Notes: generated by a model from the letters alone, not told the origin. A stretch of DNA of 64,000 nucleotides from Pseudomonas neuropathica (GCF_015461835.1 NZ_JACOPX010000009.1:186001-250000); one strand, 5' to 3'. Numbered from the stretch's first letter, positions 11,504 through 21,899 are shown. Translations and numbers: made by a program.

Positions 11504-11618
11504 CCTTGGATCTCCCTGTGAAGTCATGCACACACAGTAGTCAGGTACGGCGGCAAACAGAAGAGGGTCAGCCACGCCGTGGATTGAAGGAAAAATCAGC
11601 AGCGAAGGTAATCCGGGC

Positions 11619-11662
11619 AAAAAAATGCCCGCCGGGCGTTAAAACCTCGGCGGGCATTTTTT
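11619..11662. terminator. Bidirectional intrinsic terminator downstream of lipA
   Basis: Long stem: AAAAAAATGCCCGCCG on the left pairs with CGGCGGGCATTTTTT on the right around a 13-nt loop, giving an A-tract and a T-tract on opposite sides. It ends the minus-strand lipA transcript, 15 nt after the stop. Confidence 0.9.
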
Positions 11663-11676
11663 CATTCAGCGCCGGA

Positions 11677-12699
11677 TCAGGAACCCAGCAGCTCCGCCTT
11701 GACCAGCTTCGCTTGCTCGTCGGCGTGGTATGAAGAACGCACCAGCGGCCCCGAGGCAACGTTTTTGAAGCCCATCTTGTAACCTTCCTCGGCGAACCAG
11801 GCGAAGGTGTCCGGGTGCACAAAGCGCTGCACCGGCAAGTGACTACGGGACGGTTGCAGGTACTGGCCGAGGGTCAGCATGTCGATGTCATGTTCGCGCA
11901 TGCGCTTCATGACTTCGATGACTTCCTCGTCGGTCTCACCCAGACCCAGCATCAAGCCGGATTTGGTCGGAATATGCGGCATCATCTGCTTGAAGCGTTG
12001 CAGCAAGGTCAGCGACCACTGGTAATCCGAACCCGGACGCGCAGCCTTGTAGAGGCGCGGCACGGTTTCCAGGTTGTGGTTGAACACATCCGGCGGCTCG
12101 GCCGCGGTGATTTCCAGCGCGACGTCCATGCGGCCACGGTAGTCCGGAACCAGGGTTTCCAGCTGCACGTTCGGCGACAGTTTGCGGATTTCGCGGATGC
12201 AGTCGGCAAAGTGCTGGGCACCGCCGTCGCGCAGGTCGTCGCGGTCAACCGAGGTGATCACCACGTACTTGAGCTTAAGGTCAGCGATGGCGATGGCCAG
12301 ACTTTGCGGCTCATTGACGTCCAGTGGCTTCGGACGACCGTGGCCGACGTCGCAGAACGGGCAGCGACGGGTGCAGATGTCGCCCATGATCATGAAGGTC
12401 GCCGTGCCGCCGGAGAAGCACTCGCCGAGGTTCGGGCAGGACGCTTCTTCGCAGACGCTGTGCAACTTGTGCTTGCGCAGCAGGCTCTTGATCCGGTCGA
12501 CTTCAGGCGAAACCGGGATACGCACACGAATCCAGTCAGGCTTCTTCGGCAGTTCGGTGGTCGGAATGATCTTTACCGGGATGCGTGCAACCTTCTCGGC
12601 GCCGCGCAGCTTGACGCCGGCTTCTACCTTGGGACGCGGGGCCGGGCGCTCGGTCACGTCGAGCGTCGGGATCATGGTTTGCACTGCATCAGTAGTCAT
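11677..12699 (-). CDS. lipA: Lipoyl synthase
   Basis: 340 residues. Radical SAM enzyme inserting two sulfurs into octanoyl groups on lipoyl domains. Both iron-sulfur cluster motifs are present: the auxiliary cluster cysteines in [14 protein letters not shown] and the CxxxCxxC radical SAM motif in [13 protein letters not shown]. The C-terminal RSSYHA arginine-serine motif is also conserved. It follows lipB on the same strand with 1 bp between frames, so the two steps of lipoate synthesis are coupled. Confidence 0.97.
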   Translation of the reverse strand: MTTDAVQTMIPTLDVTERPAPRPKVEAGVKLRGAEKVARIPVKIIPTTELPKKPDWIRVRIPVSPEVDRIKSLLRKHKLHSVCEEASCPNLGECFSGGTATFMIMGDICTRRCPFCDVGHGRPKPLDVNEPQSLAIAIADLKLKYVVITSVDRDDLRDGGAQHFADCIREIRKLSPNVQLETLVPDYRGRMDVALEITAAEPPDVFNHNLETVPRLYKAARPGSDYQWSLTLLQRFKQMMPHIPTKSGLMLGLGETDEEVIEVMKRMREHDIDMLTLGQYLQPSRSHLPVQRFVHPDTFAWFAEEGYKMGFKNVASGPLVRSSYHADEQAKLVKAELLGS

Positions 12700-12700
12700 A

Positions 12701-13348
12701 TCAGTCGATTCCGCCCGTCAGGGTCGTCTGCTCAGCATAGTCGAGGTGTTTGACGAGCTGCGCGCGCAGCCGGGCACTTACCTCGGCAAATTCAATCGAT
12801 CCTGCGTGGTCGCTCAGCTGGGTCATCGCCAGCCCGGCATAGCCGCAGGGATTAATCCGTCGAAACGGTTCCAGGTTCATATCCACGTTCAGGGCCAGGC
12901 CATGAAAGGAACAACCGTGGCGAATCCGCAAACCCAGAGAAGCAATTTTCGCCCCGTCGACGTACACGCCGGGAGCGTCTGGCTTGGCCGCCGCGGTCAC
13001 GCCGTAGCTGGCCAGCAGTTCAATCAGGCAAAGCTCCATGCGGCTGACCAGATCGCGCACGCCGAAACCCAGCTTGCGCACATCCAGTAACAGGTAAGCC
13101 ACCAATTGGCCGGGGCCATGATAAGTCACCTGGCCGCCACGATCGACCTGCACCACCGGGATATCTCCCGGCAGCAGCAAGTGTTCGGCCTTGCCGGCCT
13201 GGCCCTGAGTGAACACCGGCGGGTGTTCGACGAGCCAGATTTCGTCGGCGGCATCGCTGCCGCGTTCGTTGGTAAAGCGTTGCATGGCATGCCAGACCGG
13301 CTCGTAAGCCATCTGGCCGAGCTCCCGAAAGCCCAGCGTGCCCGGCAT
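12701..13348 (-). CDS. lipB: Octanoyltransferase LipB
   Basis: 215 residues from ATG 13348 (a GTG codon directly before it would add one residue). Transfers octanoyl from ACP to the lipoyl domains of dehydrogenase complexes and GcvH. Seen: [37 protein letters not shown], and the lysine-containing [21 protein letters not shown]; the acyl-accepting cysteine lies in NPCGYAGL. The start overlaps the ybeD stop as TGATG, indicating translational coupling. Confidence 0.96.
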   Translation of the reverse strand: MPGTLGFRELGQMAYEPVWHAMQRFTNERGSDAADEIWLVEHPPVFTQGQAGKAEHLLLPGDIPVVQVDRGGQVTYHGPGQLVAYLLLDVRKLGFGVRDLVSRMELCLIELLASYGVTAAAKPDAPGVYVDGAKIASLGLRIRHGCSFHGLALNVDMNLEPFRRINPCGYAGLAMTQLSDHAGSIEFAEVSARLRAQLVKHLDYAEQTTLTGGID

Positions 13349-13623
13349 CACAACACCATGTGCACGAAACCGGTTGCCCGCAGTTCGCTGTTGATGTTGT
13401 ACAGCTGATCCTGATCGGTCGCGACGATGTGCAACTGGATGGTGGTGTATTTGCCGTTGCTGCTAGAACGCTCGTCGACACGCTCATCGTTGATCTTCGC
13501 GAATTTCTTCACGATTTCGATGATCTTGTCTTTGTGGCCAACCCCCGTGTCGCTGATCACCTTAACCGGATAATCAACCTGGGGAAATTCGATCTTTGGC
13601 GCCTTTACTTCGGTATCGGTCAT
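13348..13623 (-). CDS. YbeD-like DUF493 protein
   Basis: 91 residues from ATG 13623; the longer frame to 13674 is not convincing. DUF493 (YbeD) is a small ferredoxin-like fold protein of unclear role, often encoded immediately before lipB and suspected to be an ACT-like regulator. Conserved features: [14 protein letters not shown] start ([15 protein letters not shown]) and the end [18 protein letters not shown]. First gene of ybeD-lipB-lipA. Confidence 0.9.
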   Translation of the reverse strand: MTDTEVKAPKIEFPQVDYPVKVISDTGVGHKDKIIEIVKKFAKINDERVDERSSSNGKYTTIQLHIVATDQDQLYNINSELRATGFVHMVL

Positions 13624-13661
13624 GGCGTAACGGCCTCTTGAGCGCAAGCCGTGATAACGCA

Positions 13662-13694
13662 CATGGCCCCGCACCGGATCGGGGCGGGGCCATG
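13662..13694. terminator. GC-rich stem-loop after dacC
   Basis: Stem CATGGCCCCG/CGGGGCCATG with a 13-nt loop, 15 nt past the dacC stop on the minus strand. No clear T-tract; a weak terminator or a processing stem. Confidence 0.45.
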
Positions 13695-13708
13695 CAGGTC
13701 AACACAAA

Positions 13709-14866
13709 TCAGTTGAACAAGCCGTAGAAGAATAGACGGATGCTATCCCACATGCGGCGGAAGATACCACCCTCCTCGACGCCATCCAGAGCGATCAGGT
13801 CAGCGCTATGCACCACCTTGTCTTCCAGTTTGACTTCGACTTTACCGATCACGTCGCCCTTGGCGATTGGCGCGGTCAGTTGCGGGTTCATGGTCATGCT
13901 CGCAGCAAGCTTTTTCAGCTGGCCTTTTGGCAGGGTCATGGTCAGGTCTTCAGCCAGGCCGGCCTTGACTTGATTGGTGGTGCCCTTCCACACCGGGGCC
14001 TGAGCCAGTTCGGTGCCCTTCTGATAGAAGGTTTGGGTTTCGAAGAAGCGGAAACCGTAGGTCAGCAGCTTCTGGGTTTCAGCGGCGCGAGCCACTTCGC
14101 TGTTGGTGCCGAACACCACGGCGATCAGACGCTGGCCGTCACGCACAGCCGAGGACACCATGCAGTAGCCGGCTTCGTCGGTGTGACCGGTTTTCAGACC
14201 GTCAACGGTCTTGTCGCGCCACAGCAGCAGGTTGCGGTTAGGCTGTTTGATGCCGTTCCAGAAGAACTCTTTCTGCGAGTAGATCGCGTAGTGAGCCGGG
14301 TCTTCGTGGATGATCGCGCGCGCCAGAATCGCCATGTCGTGAGCCGACGAGTAGTGCTCCGGGTTTGGCAGACCGGTCGGGTTCATGAAGTGGGAATTGG
14401 TCATGCCCAGATCAGCGACTGTCTTGTTCATCAGGTCGGCGAACGCGTCTTCGCTGCCGGCGATGTGCTCGGACAGCGCGACGCTGGCGTCGTTGCCGGA
14501 CTGGATGATGATGCCGTGCAGCAGGTCGCTGACGGTGACCTGCGAGCCGACCTTGATGAACATCCGCGAACCGCCGGTGCGCCAGGCGTTTTCGCTGACG
14601 GTCACCGGATCGTTTTCACCGATCTGGCCGCGACGGATTTCCAGGGTCGCGATGTACGCGGTCATCAGCTTGGTCAGGCTGGCCGGTGGCAGACGCTGAT
14701 CGCCATTGTTCTCGACCAGCACGTTGCCGCTGCTGGCATCCATCAGAACGTAGGCTTTGGCAGCCAGTTGCGGTGGCGACGGCATCATCTCGGCCGCGAA
14801 GGCGGCTGGCGAGAGGAGCAGCGGGACTAGCAGACACAGGCGTTTGGCAAAGGTGGTGATGTTCAT
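13709..14866 (-). CDS. dacC: D-alanyl-D-alanine carboxypeptidase (PBP5/6 type)
   Basis: 385 residues from ATG 14866. A cleavable signal peptide (about 1-25, ending AAFAAE) exports it; the C-terminal amphipathic helix (about 370-385, RRMWDSIRLFFYGLFN) would anchor it to the membrane surface. Class C penicillin-binding motifs are all visible: SLTK (SxxK), SGN and KTGHT. It trims the terminal D-Ala of stem peptides. A C-terminal PBP5 beta domain follows the catalytic part. It lies upstream of the lip genes and downstream of rlpA, the usual Pseudomonas order. Confidence 0.95.
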   Translation of the reverse strand: MNITTFAKRLCLLVPLLLSPAAFAAEMMPSPPQLAAKAYVLMDASSGNVLVENNGDQRLPPASLTKLMTAYIATLEIRRGQIGENDPVTVSENAWRTGGSRMFIKVGSQVTVSDLLHGIIIQSGNDASVALSEHIAGSEDAFADLMNKTVADLGMTNSHFMNPTGLPNPEHYSSAHDMAILARAIIHEDPAHYAIYSQKEFFWNGIKQPNRNLLLWRDKTVDGLKTGHTDEAGYCMVSSAVRDGQRLIAVVFGTNSEVARAAETQKLLTYGFRFFETQTFYQKGTELAQAPVWKGTTNQVKAGLAEDLTMTLPKGQLKKLAASMTMNPQLTAPIAKGDVIGKVEVKLEDKVVHSADLIALDGVEEGGIFRRMWDSIRLFFYGLFN

Positions 14867-15053
14867 CCGTCTCTCGAAATCGCTAATGGAAACTGTCCTT
14901 GCGGACAAAATTTAATCAGATGACTTTCTAACGAGTCATCGCGTGTTCAGTTGCTCACTCCAGTCACCCTTGCCGGGCTTTTGTTCTTCGACGAGCCAAC
15001 AACCTGGTTCACCCCCCGATACCGCAAGTGAACCGTCAATCAAGTTCTACGTA

Positions 15054-16064
15054 TTACTCGGTGACCACACTTGGCGAACCAAGGTTGGCCAGGCGCACGC
15101 TGTTCTGCACCTGGGCAATTTCACCCGGCGAGCCGATCGGCCCCAGGCGAACCCGGTGCAGGGTCTGTTGATTGCGCACGATCGAGCTGATGAACACCGG
15201 AGCGCTCACCATCCCGCTGAGCTTCGACCTCAGCAGCTCTGCAGCGTCCGGGTTGGCGAACGCGCCCACCTGCAGATACTGGCCAGTTGCTGTTGCAGAA
15301 GCGTTTTTTTTTGCACTCATCGGCACGGGGACGGTGTCGGAGGCATGTTGCTGCGGTGGTGGCGTCCATTGCTCGACGGTGCCGGCCGAGGCCGTGATCA
15401 CCGGGGCGCTATTCTGCGCGACTTGCGGCTCGTTGAGCATCAAAGGCGCCGGACGGCCCTTGGCGGCCCACCATTGCTGAGGATCGATGCCTTCGACCTT
15501 GACCCGCGCGGTGCCGATTTCGGCATAACCGAGCTTCTTCGCCGCAGCATAGGACAGGTCGATGATACGGTCGGAATAGAACGGCCCACGGTCGTTGACC
15601 CGCAGGATCACGCTCTTGTTGTTGTCCAGGTTGGTCACCCGAACGTAACTTGGCAGTGGCAATGTCTTGTGGGCGGCACTCATGCCGTAAAGGTCGTAGA
15701 CCTCGCCGTTGGCAGTGTTCTGACCGTGAAATTTGGTGCCGTACCAGGACGCCGTACCCGAAGCCACGTAAGTCTTCGATTCCTGCAGCGGGAAGTAGGT
15801 CTTGCCCAGCACCGTGTACGGGTTGGCCTTGTACGGACCGGTGTGCAGGGTCGGCGTGGCGTCCGGGATGCGCGACACGTCAACGTCCCACCACGGCGCG
15901 CCATCTTTATGCGCACGGTTGATGTCCAGGCCCGGCTGGGCACGCACAGCGGTCGTGGTGGTTTTCTGAGTCGGCGAACGGCTGGTCGAGCAACTGGCGA
16001 CCAGCACCGCCAACGCAGCGAATGCCACCAGCTTCAGGGGTTTATTGTTAGGCAATGCCCGCAT
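15054..16064 (-). CDS. rlpA: Septal ring lytic transglycosylase RlpA
   Basis: 336 residues. Lipoprotein signal with lipobox LVASC; then a double-psi beta-barrel RlpA domain (about 100-195: SGTASWYGTKFHGQNTANGE, RVTNLDNNKSVILRVNDRGP) and a C-terminal SPOR domain (about 255-335) that binds denuded glycan at the division septum. P. aeruginosa RlpA is a lytic transglycosylase acting on glycan lacking stem peptides. The start overlaps the mltB stop (TAATG), so translation is coupled. Confidence 0.95.
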   Translation of the reverse strand: MRALPNNKPLKLVAFAALAVLVASCSTSRSPTQKTTTTAVRAQPGLDINRAHKDGAPWWDVDVSRIPDATPTLHTGPYKANPYTVLGKTYFPLQESKTYVASGTASWYGTKFHGQNTANGEVYDLYGMSAAHKTLPLPSYVRVTNLDNNKSVILRVNDRGPFYSDRIIDLSYAAAKKLGYAEIGTARVKVEGIDPQQWWAAKGRPAPLMLNEPQVAQNSAPVITASAGTVEQWTPPPQQHASDTVPVPMSAKKNASATATGQYLQVGAFANPDAAELLRSKLSGMVSAPVFISSIVRNQQTLHRVRLGPIGSPGEIAQVQNSVRLANLGSPSVVTE

Positions 16065-17074
16065 TACTTGACGCCCCGTGCTTGTACCAGCTGTTCAGAC
16101 AGTTGATGTACGGCCATGGCGTACATCACGCTGCGGTTATAACGCGTGATCGCGTAGAAATTCTTCAGGCCCAACCAGTATTCAGGGCCGTTGTCGCCTT
16201 CGAGGCGAAATGCAGTAACCGGCATATCATCGCGCAGCGCATCATGACTTGACCAGCCCAGCGCCCGCAACTCTCCAACGGTTTTCGTCGGCTCAATGCC
16301 GGTGGTCAGGCCTTCATCGACCTGCTCGCCGCGGACATCGGCACGGCTGACCACCGGCTCACCGGCGACCCAGCCGTGACGCTTGAAATAACTGGCGACG
16401 CTGCCGATCGCATCATCCGGGTTGTTCCAGATATTGATGTGGCCGTCACCGTCGAAATCCACCGCATAGGCGCGAAAGCTGCTCGGCATGAACTGCGGCA
16501 GGCCCATGGCCCCGGCGTACGAGCCTTTGAGGGTCAATGGGTCGACCTGTTCTTCGCGCGCCAGCAGCAGGAACTCACGCAGTTCCTTACGGAAAAATTC
16601 GGCACGGGGAGGATAGTCGAAACCGAGCGTAGACAAGGCATCGATCACCCGGTAATTACCGGTATTACGTCCGAAAAAGGTTTCAACGCCGATGATCGAC
16701 ACGATGACTTGTGCCGGCACGCCGTATTCTTGCTCGGCCCGGGCAAGGGTGGCCTCGTGCTGACGCCAGAAGTCCACACCACGGGCGATACGCGCGTCGG
16801 TGATGAACATCGGGCGATATTCTTTCCACTGTTTGACCCGCTCGGCAGGTTTGGAAATGGCGTCGAGAATCGCCTGTTTGCGTTGAGCCTCACGGAACAC
16901 CGCCATCAGTTGCTCACCGGCGAAACCATAGTCGCGGGTCATTTCACCGACGAACTCGGCCACCTGCGGCGAGCCTTCGTATTCGCCGGCCAGCGCTTCC
17001 TGCACGCTACCCAGCAGGCCCATCAGGCCTACCAATGGCGCGCATCGAGTCGCCCAGCCACGCATAACTTGCAT
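16064..17074 (-). CDS. mltB: Membrane-associated lytic murein transglycosylase B (SltB1/MltB)
   Basis: 336 residues from ATG 17074, chosen because AAGGTGAAG precedes it and it leaves a normal signal segment; ATG 17110 would overlap rodA. Family 3 lytic transglycosylase: catalytic Glu in IGVETFFGRNTGNYR, substrate motif GAMGLPQFMPSSF and the VDFDGDGHINIW loop. Unlike the 9104-10426 enzyme it has no C-terminal PG-binding domain. Encoded directly after rodA, linking wall cleavage to elongation. Confidence 0.93.
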   Translation of the reverse strand: MQVMRGWATRCAPLVGLMGLLGSVQEALAGEYEGSPQVAEFVGEMTRDYGFAGEQLMAVFREAQRKQAILDAISKPAERVKQWKEYRPMFITDARIARGVDFWRQHEATLARAEQEYGVPAQVIVSIIGVETFFGRNTGNYRVIDALSTLGFDYPPRAEFFRKELREFLLLAREEQVDPLTLKGSYAGAMGLPQFMPSSFRAYAVDFDGDGHINIWNNPDDAIGSVASYFKRHGWVAGEPVVSRADVRGEQVDEGLTTGIEPTKTVGELRALGWSSHDALRDDMPVTAFRLEGDNGPEYWLGLKNFYAITRYNRSVMYAMAVHQLSEQLVQARGVK

Positions 17075-17091
17075 TGAACTCTTCACCTTAT

Positions 17092-18234
17092 TCAAACCTG
17101 TGCGATCCACTTGCGATGGGTATGGATCGACATCAAAACCCCAAACGCTGACAGCAGCGTCACCAGCGAAGTTCCTCCGTAGCTAATGAACGGCAACGGC
17201 ACCCCTACAACCGGCAACAGGCCACTGACCATACCGATGTTGACGAAAACGTAAACAAAAAACGTCATGGTCAACGCGCCAGCGAGCAATTTGCCGAACA
17301 GCGTCTGGGCTTGAGCGGTAATCACCAGCCCCCGGCCAATCAGCAACAAATAGATCAGCAACAGCGCGCAGATACCGACCAGACCGAACTCTTCGCCGAG
17401 TACGGCAATGATGAAGTCGGTGTGGCTTTCCGGCAGGAAGTCCAGGTGCGACTGGGTGCCGAGCAGCCAGCCCTTGCCGAACACGCCGCCGGAACCGATC
17501 GCGGCTTTCGACTGAATGATGTTCCAGCCGGTGCCGAGCGGATCGCTTTCCGGGTCGAGGAAGGTCAGGATTCGCTGCTTCTGGTAGTCGTGCATGATGA
17601 AAAACCACATCGCCACTGACACCGGGATCGCCGCCGCCAGCACGCTGAGAATCCAGCGCCAGCGCAACCCGCCCATGAACAGCACGAACGCACCACCGGC
17701 GAGAATCAGCAGCGAAGTGCCGAGGTCAGGCTGACGGACGATCAGGATGAACGGCACACCGATCAGCATCAGGCTGATGCCGACATGCTTGAGTTGCGGC
17801 GGCAACGTGCGCTTGGACAGATACCAGGCGATGGTCGCCGGCATCAGGATCTTCATGAACTCCGAGGGCTGGAAGCGGATCACCCCGGGGATGTTGATCC
17901 AGCGCGTCGCGCCCATGGCGTTGTGGCCCATGATGTCCACCACCATCAGCAGCACCACGCCGATCACATAACCGAGCGGTACCCAACGGGCCATGAAACG
18001 CGGCTCGAACTGGGCGATGACGATCATCGACACCAGACCGATACCGAACGAAGTGGCCTGTTTGGCCAGCAGATCCCAGCTTTTGCCACTGGCCGAATAC
18101 AGCACGAACAGGCTGCCGGCGGCGAGGATCAGCAGCAGGATCAACAACGGGCCATCGATATGCAGTCTTTGCAGCAGCGTCGCGCGGCGACGCATCACAT
18201 CCTCACTGGAGAGCATGCGATCAAAATTATTCAT
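17092..18234 (-). CDS. rodA: Rod-shape glycosyltransferase RodA
   Basis: 380 residues from ATG 18234 (MNNFDRMLSSEDV), the start typical of Pseudomonas. SEDS-family peptidoglycan polymerase with about ten membrane helices; family residues include FQPSEFMK and the C-terminal PFISYGGTSLVTLLSAFGVLMS. It works with PBP2, encoded just upstream, in the elongasome. Its start overlaps the mrdA stop by 8 bp, so the two partners are translationally coupled. Confidence 0.96.
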   Translation of the reverse strand: MNNFDRMLSSEDVMRRRATLLQRLHIDGPLLILLLILAAGSLFVLYSASGKSWDLLAKQATSFGIGLVSMIVIAQFEPRFMARWVPLGYVIGVVLLMVVDIMGHNAMGATRWINIPGVIRFQPSEFMKILMPATIAWYLSKRTLPPQLKHVGISLMLIGVPFILIVRQPDLGTSLLILAGGAFVLFMGGLRWRWILSVLAAAIPVSVAMWFFIMHDYQKQRILTFLDPESDPLGTGWNIIQSKAAIGSGGVFGKGWLLGTQSHLDFLPESHTDFIIAVLGEEFGLVGICALLLIYLLLIGRGLVITAQAQTLFGKLLAGALTMTFFVYVFVNIGMVSGLLPVVGVPLPFISYGGTSLVTLLSAFGVLMSIHTHRKWIAQV

Positions 18235-20122
18235 CACGGGCCGTAGCCTCCGCACTGATTGGGCTGGCGTATTCGGCCTTCAAACGTCCGTCCTGATCGA
18301 GCAGCCAGGCATCCATGACCTGGCGCACCACCGGCGCGGCAACGCCGGAACCGGACTCACCGTTCTCGACCATCACCGATACGACGATGCGTGGATCATC
18401 GGCCGGAGCAAAACCGACGAACAAGGCGTGGTCGCGGTGGCGCTCCTGAACCTTGGAGCGGTCGTACTTCTCGCCCTGTTTGATCGCCACGACCTGCGCG
18501 GTACCTGACTTGCCGGCGATGCGGTATTGCGCGCCGATCGCCGCTTTGCGCGCGGTACCACGGGCACCGTGCATGACCTGCTGCATGCCGTGGTTGACCT
18601 TGTTCCAGTCCGACGGATCACGCAGAACAATGTCCGGCATCGGGTTTTCGTCCACCGGTTTCACGCCTTCGAGGGATTTGGCCAGGTGCGGACGATTCCA
18701 GATGCCTTTGTTGGCGACCAGCGCCGTGGCCTGGGCCAGTTGCAGCGGAGTCGATTGCATGTAGCCCTGGCCGATCCCGAGGATCAGGGTTTCGCCAGGG
18801 AACCACGCCTGTTTGCGCGTCGCACGTTTCCATTCGCGGGACGGCATCAGGCCGGGGGATTCTTCGAACATGTCCAGCGAGACCTTTTGGCCGATGCCGA
18901 ACTTGTTCATGTAGGCCGACAACCGATCGATGCCAAGCTTGTGCGCCAGGTCATAGAAGTAGGTGTCGTTGGACCGCATGATCGCCGTGTCGAGGTCGAC
19001 GAAGCCGTCACCGGTGCGGTTCCAGTTACGGTACTTGTGGTCGTAGTTGGGCAGCATGTAGTAGCCCGGGTCGAACACCCGACTCGACGCGGTGACCACA
19101 CCGGAATCAAGGCCGGCAATCGCCACCGCCGGTTTGATCGTCGAACCCGGCGGGTACAGACCGCGCAACACGCGGTTGAACAGCGGCCGGTCGATGGAAT
19201 CACGCAACTCGGCATAGGCCTTGAAGCTGATCCCGGTGACGAACAGGTTCGGGTCGAAGCTCGGCTGACTGACCATCGCCAGCACTTCGCCAGTCTTCGG
19301 ATCGAGCGCAACTACCGCACCACGACGTCCACCGAGCGCAGCCTCCGCGGCTTCCTGCAACTTGATGTCCAGGCTCAGAACAATGTCCTTGCCGGGAATC
19401 GGATCGGTGCGCTTGAGCACGCGCAAGACGCGGCCGCGGGCGTTGGTTTCGACTTCTTCGTAACCGACCTGACCGTGCAATTCCGGCTCGTAGAAACGCT
19501 CGATGCCGGTCTTGCCAATGTGGTGGGTGCCGCTGTAGTTGACCGGATCGAGGGTCTTCAGCTCTTTCTCGTTGATCCGCCCCATGTAGCCGACCGAGTG
19601 CGCAAAGTGCGCACCCTGCGGATAGTGACGAACCAGCTGCGCCACCACTTCTACGCCAGGCAGCCGGAACTGGTTCACCGCAATCCGGGCGATCTGCTCC
19701 TCGGTCAGCTCGAACAGGATCGGCACCGGCTCGAACGGTCGGCGCCCCTGACGCATGCGTTTCTCGAAGATCACCCGGTCCTCAGGCGTCAGCTCCAGCA
19801 CTTCAACGATGACGTCGAGCACCTGCTGCCAGTCGCCGGAGCGCTCGCGGGTCATGCTCAGGCTGAAGCTTGGACGGTTGTCCGCCACCACCACGCCATT
19901 GCGGTCGAAAATCAACCCGCGGGTCGGTGGAATCGGTTGCACATGGACGCGGTTGTTTTCCGAGAGCGTCGAGTGGTACTCGTACTGGATCACCTGCAAG
20001 TAATACAGCCGCGCGATCAACACGCCGATCAGCAGCATGATCGCAATGGCCCCGAACACGACGCGACTACGCACCAGGCGTGCGTCCTTTTCGTGGTCCT
20101 TGATGCGGATCGGCTGAGACAT
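18227..20122 (-). CDS. mrdA: Penicillin-binding protein 2 (elongation transpeptidase)
   Basis: 631 residues from ATG 20122. A single N-terminal membrane helix (about 22-42), pedestal/dimerisation domain (about 60-230), then the transpeptidase with active-site serine in PPGSTIKPAVA (SxxK), SND (SxN) and KSGTAQ (KTG-type). It crosslinks peptidoglycan made by RodA. It lies 10 bp after rlmH on the same strand, within the conserved rlmH-mrdA-rodA string. Confidence 0.96.
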   Translation of the reverse strand: MSQPIRIKDHEKDARLVRSRVVFGAIAIMLLIGVLIARLYYLQVIQYEYHSTLSENNRVHVQPIPPTRGLIFDRNGVVVADNRPSFSLSMTRERSGDWQQVLDVIVEVLELTPEDRVIFEKRMRQGRRPFEPVPILFELTEEQIARIAVNQFRLPGVEVVAQLVRHYPQGAHFAHSVGYMGRINEKELKTLDPVNYSGTHHIGKTGIERFYEPELHGQVGYEEVETNARGRVLRVLKRTDPIPGKDIVLSLDIKLQEAAEAALGGRRGAVVALDPKTGEVLAMVSQPSFDPNLFVTGISFKAYAELRDSIDRPLFNRVLRGLYPPGSTIKPAVAIAGLDSGVVTASSRVFDPGYYMLPNYDHKYRNWNRTGDGFVDLDTAIMRSNDTYFYDLAHKLGIDRLSAYMNKFGIGQKVSLDMFEESPGLMPSREWKRATRKQAWFPGETLILGIGQGYMQSTPLQLAQATALVANKGIWNRPHLAKSLEGVKPVDENPMPDIVLRDPSDWNKVNHGMQQVMHGARGTARKAAIGAQYRIAGKSGTAQVVAIKQGEKYDRSKVQERHRDHALFVGFAPADDPRIVVSVMVENGESGSGVAAPVVRQVMDAWLLDQDGRLKAEYASPISAEATARDE

Positions 20123-20132
20123 GTGGGCTGGA

Positions 20133-20600
20133 TTACTTGTGGTAAGGGTGACCGGACAACACGGTCCAGGCACGATACAACTGTTCGCCGATCAGGATCC
20201 GCACCAACGGGTGCGGCAACGTCAGCGGCGACAACGACCAGCGCTGATCGGCACGGGCGCAGACTTCAGGCGCCAGCCCTTCCGGGCCACCGACCATGAA
20301 ATTGACCGTGCGCGAATCCAGCCGCCAACGGTCGAGTTCGACCGCCAGCTGCTCTGTGCTCCAGGGTTTGCCGTGGACTTCCAGCGTGACGATCCGCTCG
20401 TTCGGCCCGACCTTGGCCAGCATGGCTTCGCCTTCCTGGCGGATGAATCGGGCCACGTCGGCATTCTTGCCACGGGTATTGAGCGGTATTTCCACCAGTT
20501 CCAGCGCCAGCTCGGACGGAAGACGCTTGGCATATTCATGCCAGCCTTCTTCCACCCACTTGGGCATGCGTGAACCGACGGCGATCAGGCGCAGTCGCAC
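20133..20600 (-). CDS. rlmH: 23S rRNA pseudouridine-1915 N3-methyltransferase RlmH
   Basis: 155 residues, the standard RlmH length, with a GTG start at 20600. SPOUT methyltransferase with the knot motif [13 protein letters not shown] and the C-terminal [23 protein letters not shown]. It methylates pseudouridine 1915 of helix 69. Next to rsfS, another large-subunit factor, 9 bp upstream on the strand. Confidence 0.96.
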   Translation of the reverse strand: MRLRLIAVGSRMPKWVEEGWHEYAKRLPSELALELVEIPLNTRGKNADVARFIRQEGEAMLAKVGPNERIVTLEVHGKPWSTEQLAVELDRWRLDSRTVNFMVGGPEGLAPEVCARADQRWSLSPLTLPHPLVRILIGEQLYRAWTVLSGHPYHK

Positions 20601-20609
20601 AGCAATCCC

Positions 20610-21104
20610 TTACAGCTGGTCTTTGTTGAGCTTGGTGAAATGCTCGTGGGTGTTTTCCGGGCTGTGATGCTTGGCATCGGCCGCACGGCTTTGTTCGGCA
20701 CCGGCCCACAGGCGTTCCAGGTCGTAGAACTGACGTGCCGAGGCGGTCATCATGTGCACGATCACCAGGTCCAGGTCGAGCAACACCCAGTCACTGTCGC
20801 CCTTGCCTTCTTCGCCCAGCGGCTTGGCGCCCTGCTTTTTGACTTCTTCGCGAACCTTGTCGAGCATCGCGTTGATCTGGCGGTTGGACGTACCGGTGGC
20901 GATGATCATGTAGTCAGTGATGCTCTGCTTGTCGCGAACATCGATGATCTGGATGTCTTGTGCCTTGACGTCTTCCAGGGCAGCCACGGCCAGTTTGACC
21001 AGCTCGTCGCCTTTCAGCGGCTCATTGGTGTTGACCGGTTCTGGCAGCGGGGCGCTCTTGAATGTGCCTTTGCGCTTTACTTTGGTTTGGTCTTTGTCAG
21101 TCAT
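20610..21104 (-). CDS. rsfS: Ribosomal silencing factor RsfS
   Basis: 164 residues from ATG 21104. Binds uL14 and blocks subunit joining in starvation. Core: DIQIIDVRDKQSITDYMIIATGTSNRQ and GDSDWVLLDLDLVIVHMM. The N-terminus carries about 35 extra residues (lysine and proline rich) and the C-terminus a polar tail with histidines, both common in pseudomonads. Between nadD and rlmH, the usual order. Confidence 0.94.
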   Translation of the reverse strand: MTDKDQTKVKRKGTFKSAPLPEPVNTNEPLKGDELVKLAVAALEDVKAQDIQIIDVRDKQSITDYMIIATGTSNRQINAMLDKVREEVKKQGAKPLGEEGKGDSDWVLLDLDLVIVHMMTASARQFYDLERLWAGAEQSRAADAKHHSPENTHEHFTKLNKDQL

Positions 21105-21176
21105 ATAAAACTCGTTTTGCTCGTATATTCGGCGGCTTGGCGACACGTGGATTCGTATCAGTGAAGCACGCCTTGT

Positions 21177-21899
21177 TCAGTTCGACGCACGGTACAGACC
21201 GTGCGCATCGATGTAGGCCAGGACCGCGTCGGGCACCAGGAAACGTACCGACTTACCGCTGGCCAGCAGTTGACGGATCTGGGTGGCGGAAACCGCGAGC
21301 GGTGTCTGCCAGACGAATGCAATCTGTCCGCTCGGCCCTTTCAGGGCCAGCGGGTCGCTCACCGAACGCGCTGCCAGCAGGTTGCGCAAGGCATCCGGCG
21401 GTTCGCTGTCGGCGTCCGGGCGCTGTAGCACCAGGATATGGCAATGCTGGAGCAACTCTTCCCAGCGGTGCCAAGTGGGCAGGCCGCAAAATGCGTCCCA
21501 GCCCAAAAGCAGAAAAACCTGGGTCTCGGCGGGCATTTCAGCGCGCATCGACTCCAGGGTATCAATGGTCCAGGACGGTTTGTCCCGCTGCAATTCGCGG
21601 GCGTCCACCACCAGCGGCGGCAATCCGGCCACCGCACATTCGACCATCGCCAGCCGATCCTGCGCCGACACCTGCGGCGTACCGCGATGAGGTGGCCGCG
21701 CGTTCGGCATCAGGCGCAACTCATCGAGCGCCAGCGCTTCGGCGACTTCCAGCCCACCGCGCAAATGGCCGATGTGCACCGGGTCGAACGTGCCGCCCAG
21801 GACGCCAATGCGCCGGGGGCGGGACTCGTTGCCGGTTTGCGGCGCTGTCAGGTCGAGGCCGGTCAAGTCAGACCGTCGCCTGGCCGCGCAACTGGCCAT
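21177..21899 (-). CDS. nadD: Nicotinate-mononucleotide adenylyltransferase
   Basis: 240 residues from ATG 21899; a TTG at 21911 is a possible alternative. Forms deamido-NAD. Nucleotidyltransferase motifs: [18 protein letters not shown] (HxGH) and the SATQIR motif (SxTxxR type). The first 30 residues before the fold are unusual but common in Pseudomonas copies. The start lies inside the 3' end of proA (32-bp overlap), suggesting coupled translation. Confidence 0.94.
   Translation of the reverse strand: MASCAARRRSDLTGLDLTAPQTGNESRPRRIGVLGGTFDPVHIGHLRGGLEVAEALALDELRLMPNARPPHRGTPQVSAQDRLAMVECAVAGLPPLVVDARELQRDKPSWTIDTLESMRAEMPAETQVFLLLGWDAFCGLPTWHRWEELLQHCHILVLQRPDADSEPPDALRNLLAARSVSDPLALKGPSGQIAFVWQTPLAVSATQIRQLLASGKSVRFLVPDAVLAYIDAHGLYRASN

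Noticed and set aside
18527..20299. 590-codon plus-strand frame
   Set aside because: Antisense to mrdA and part of rlmH; composition of a shadow frame.
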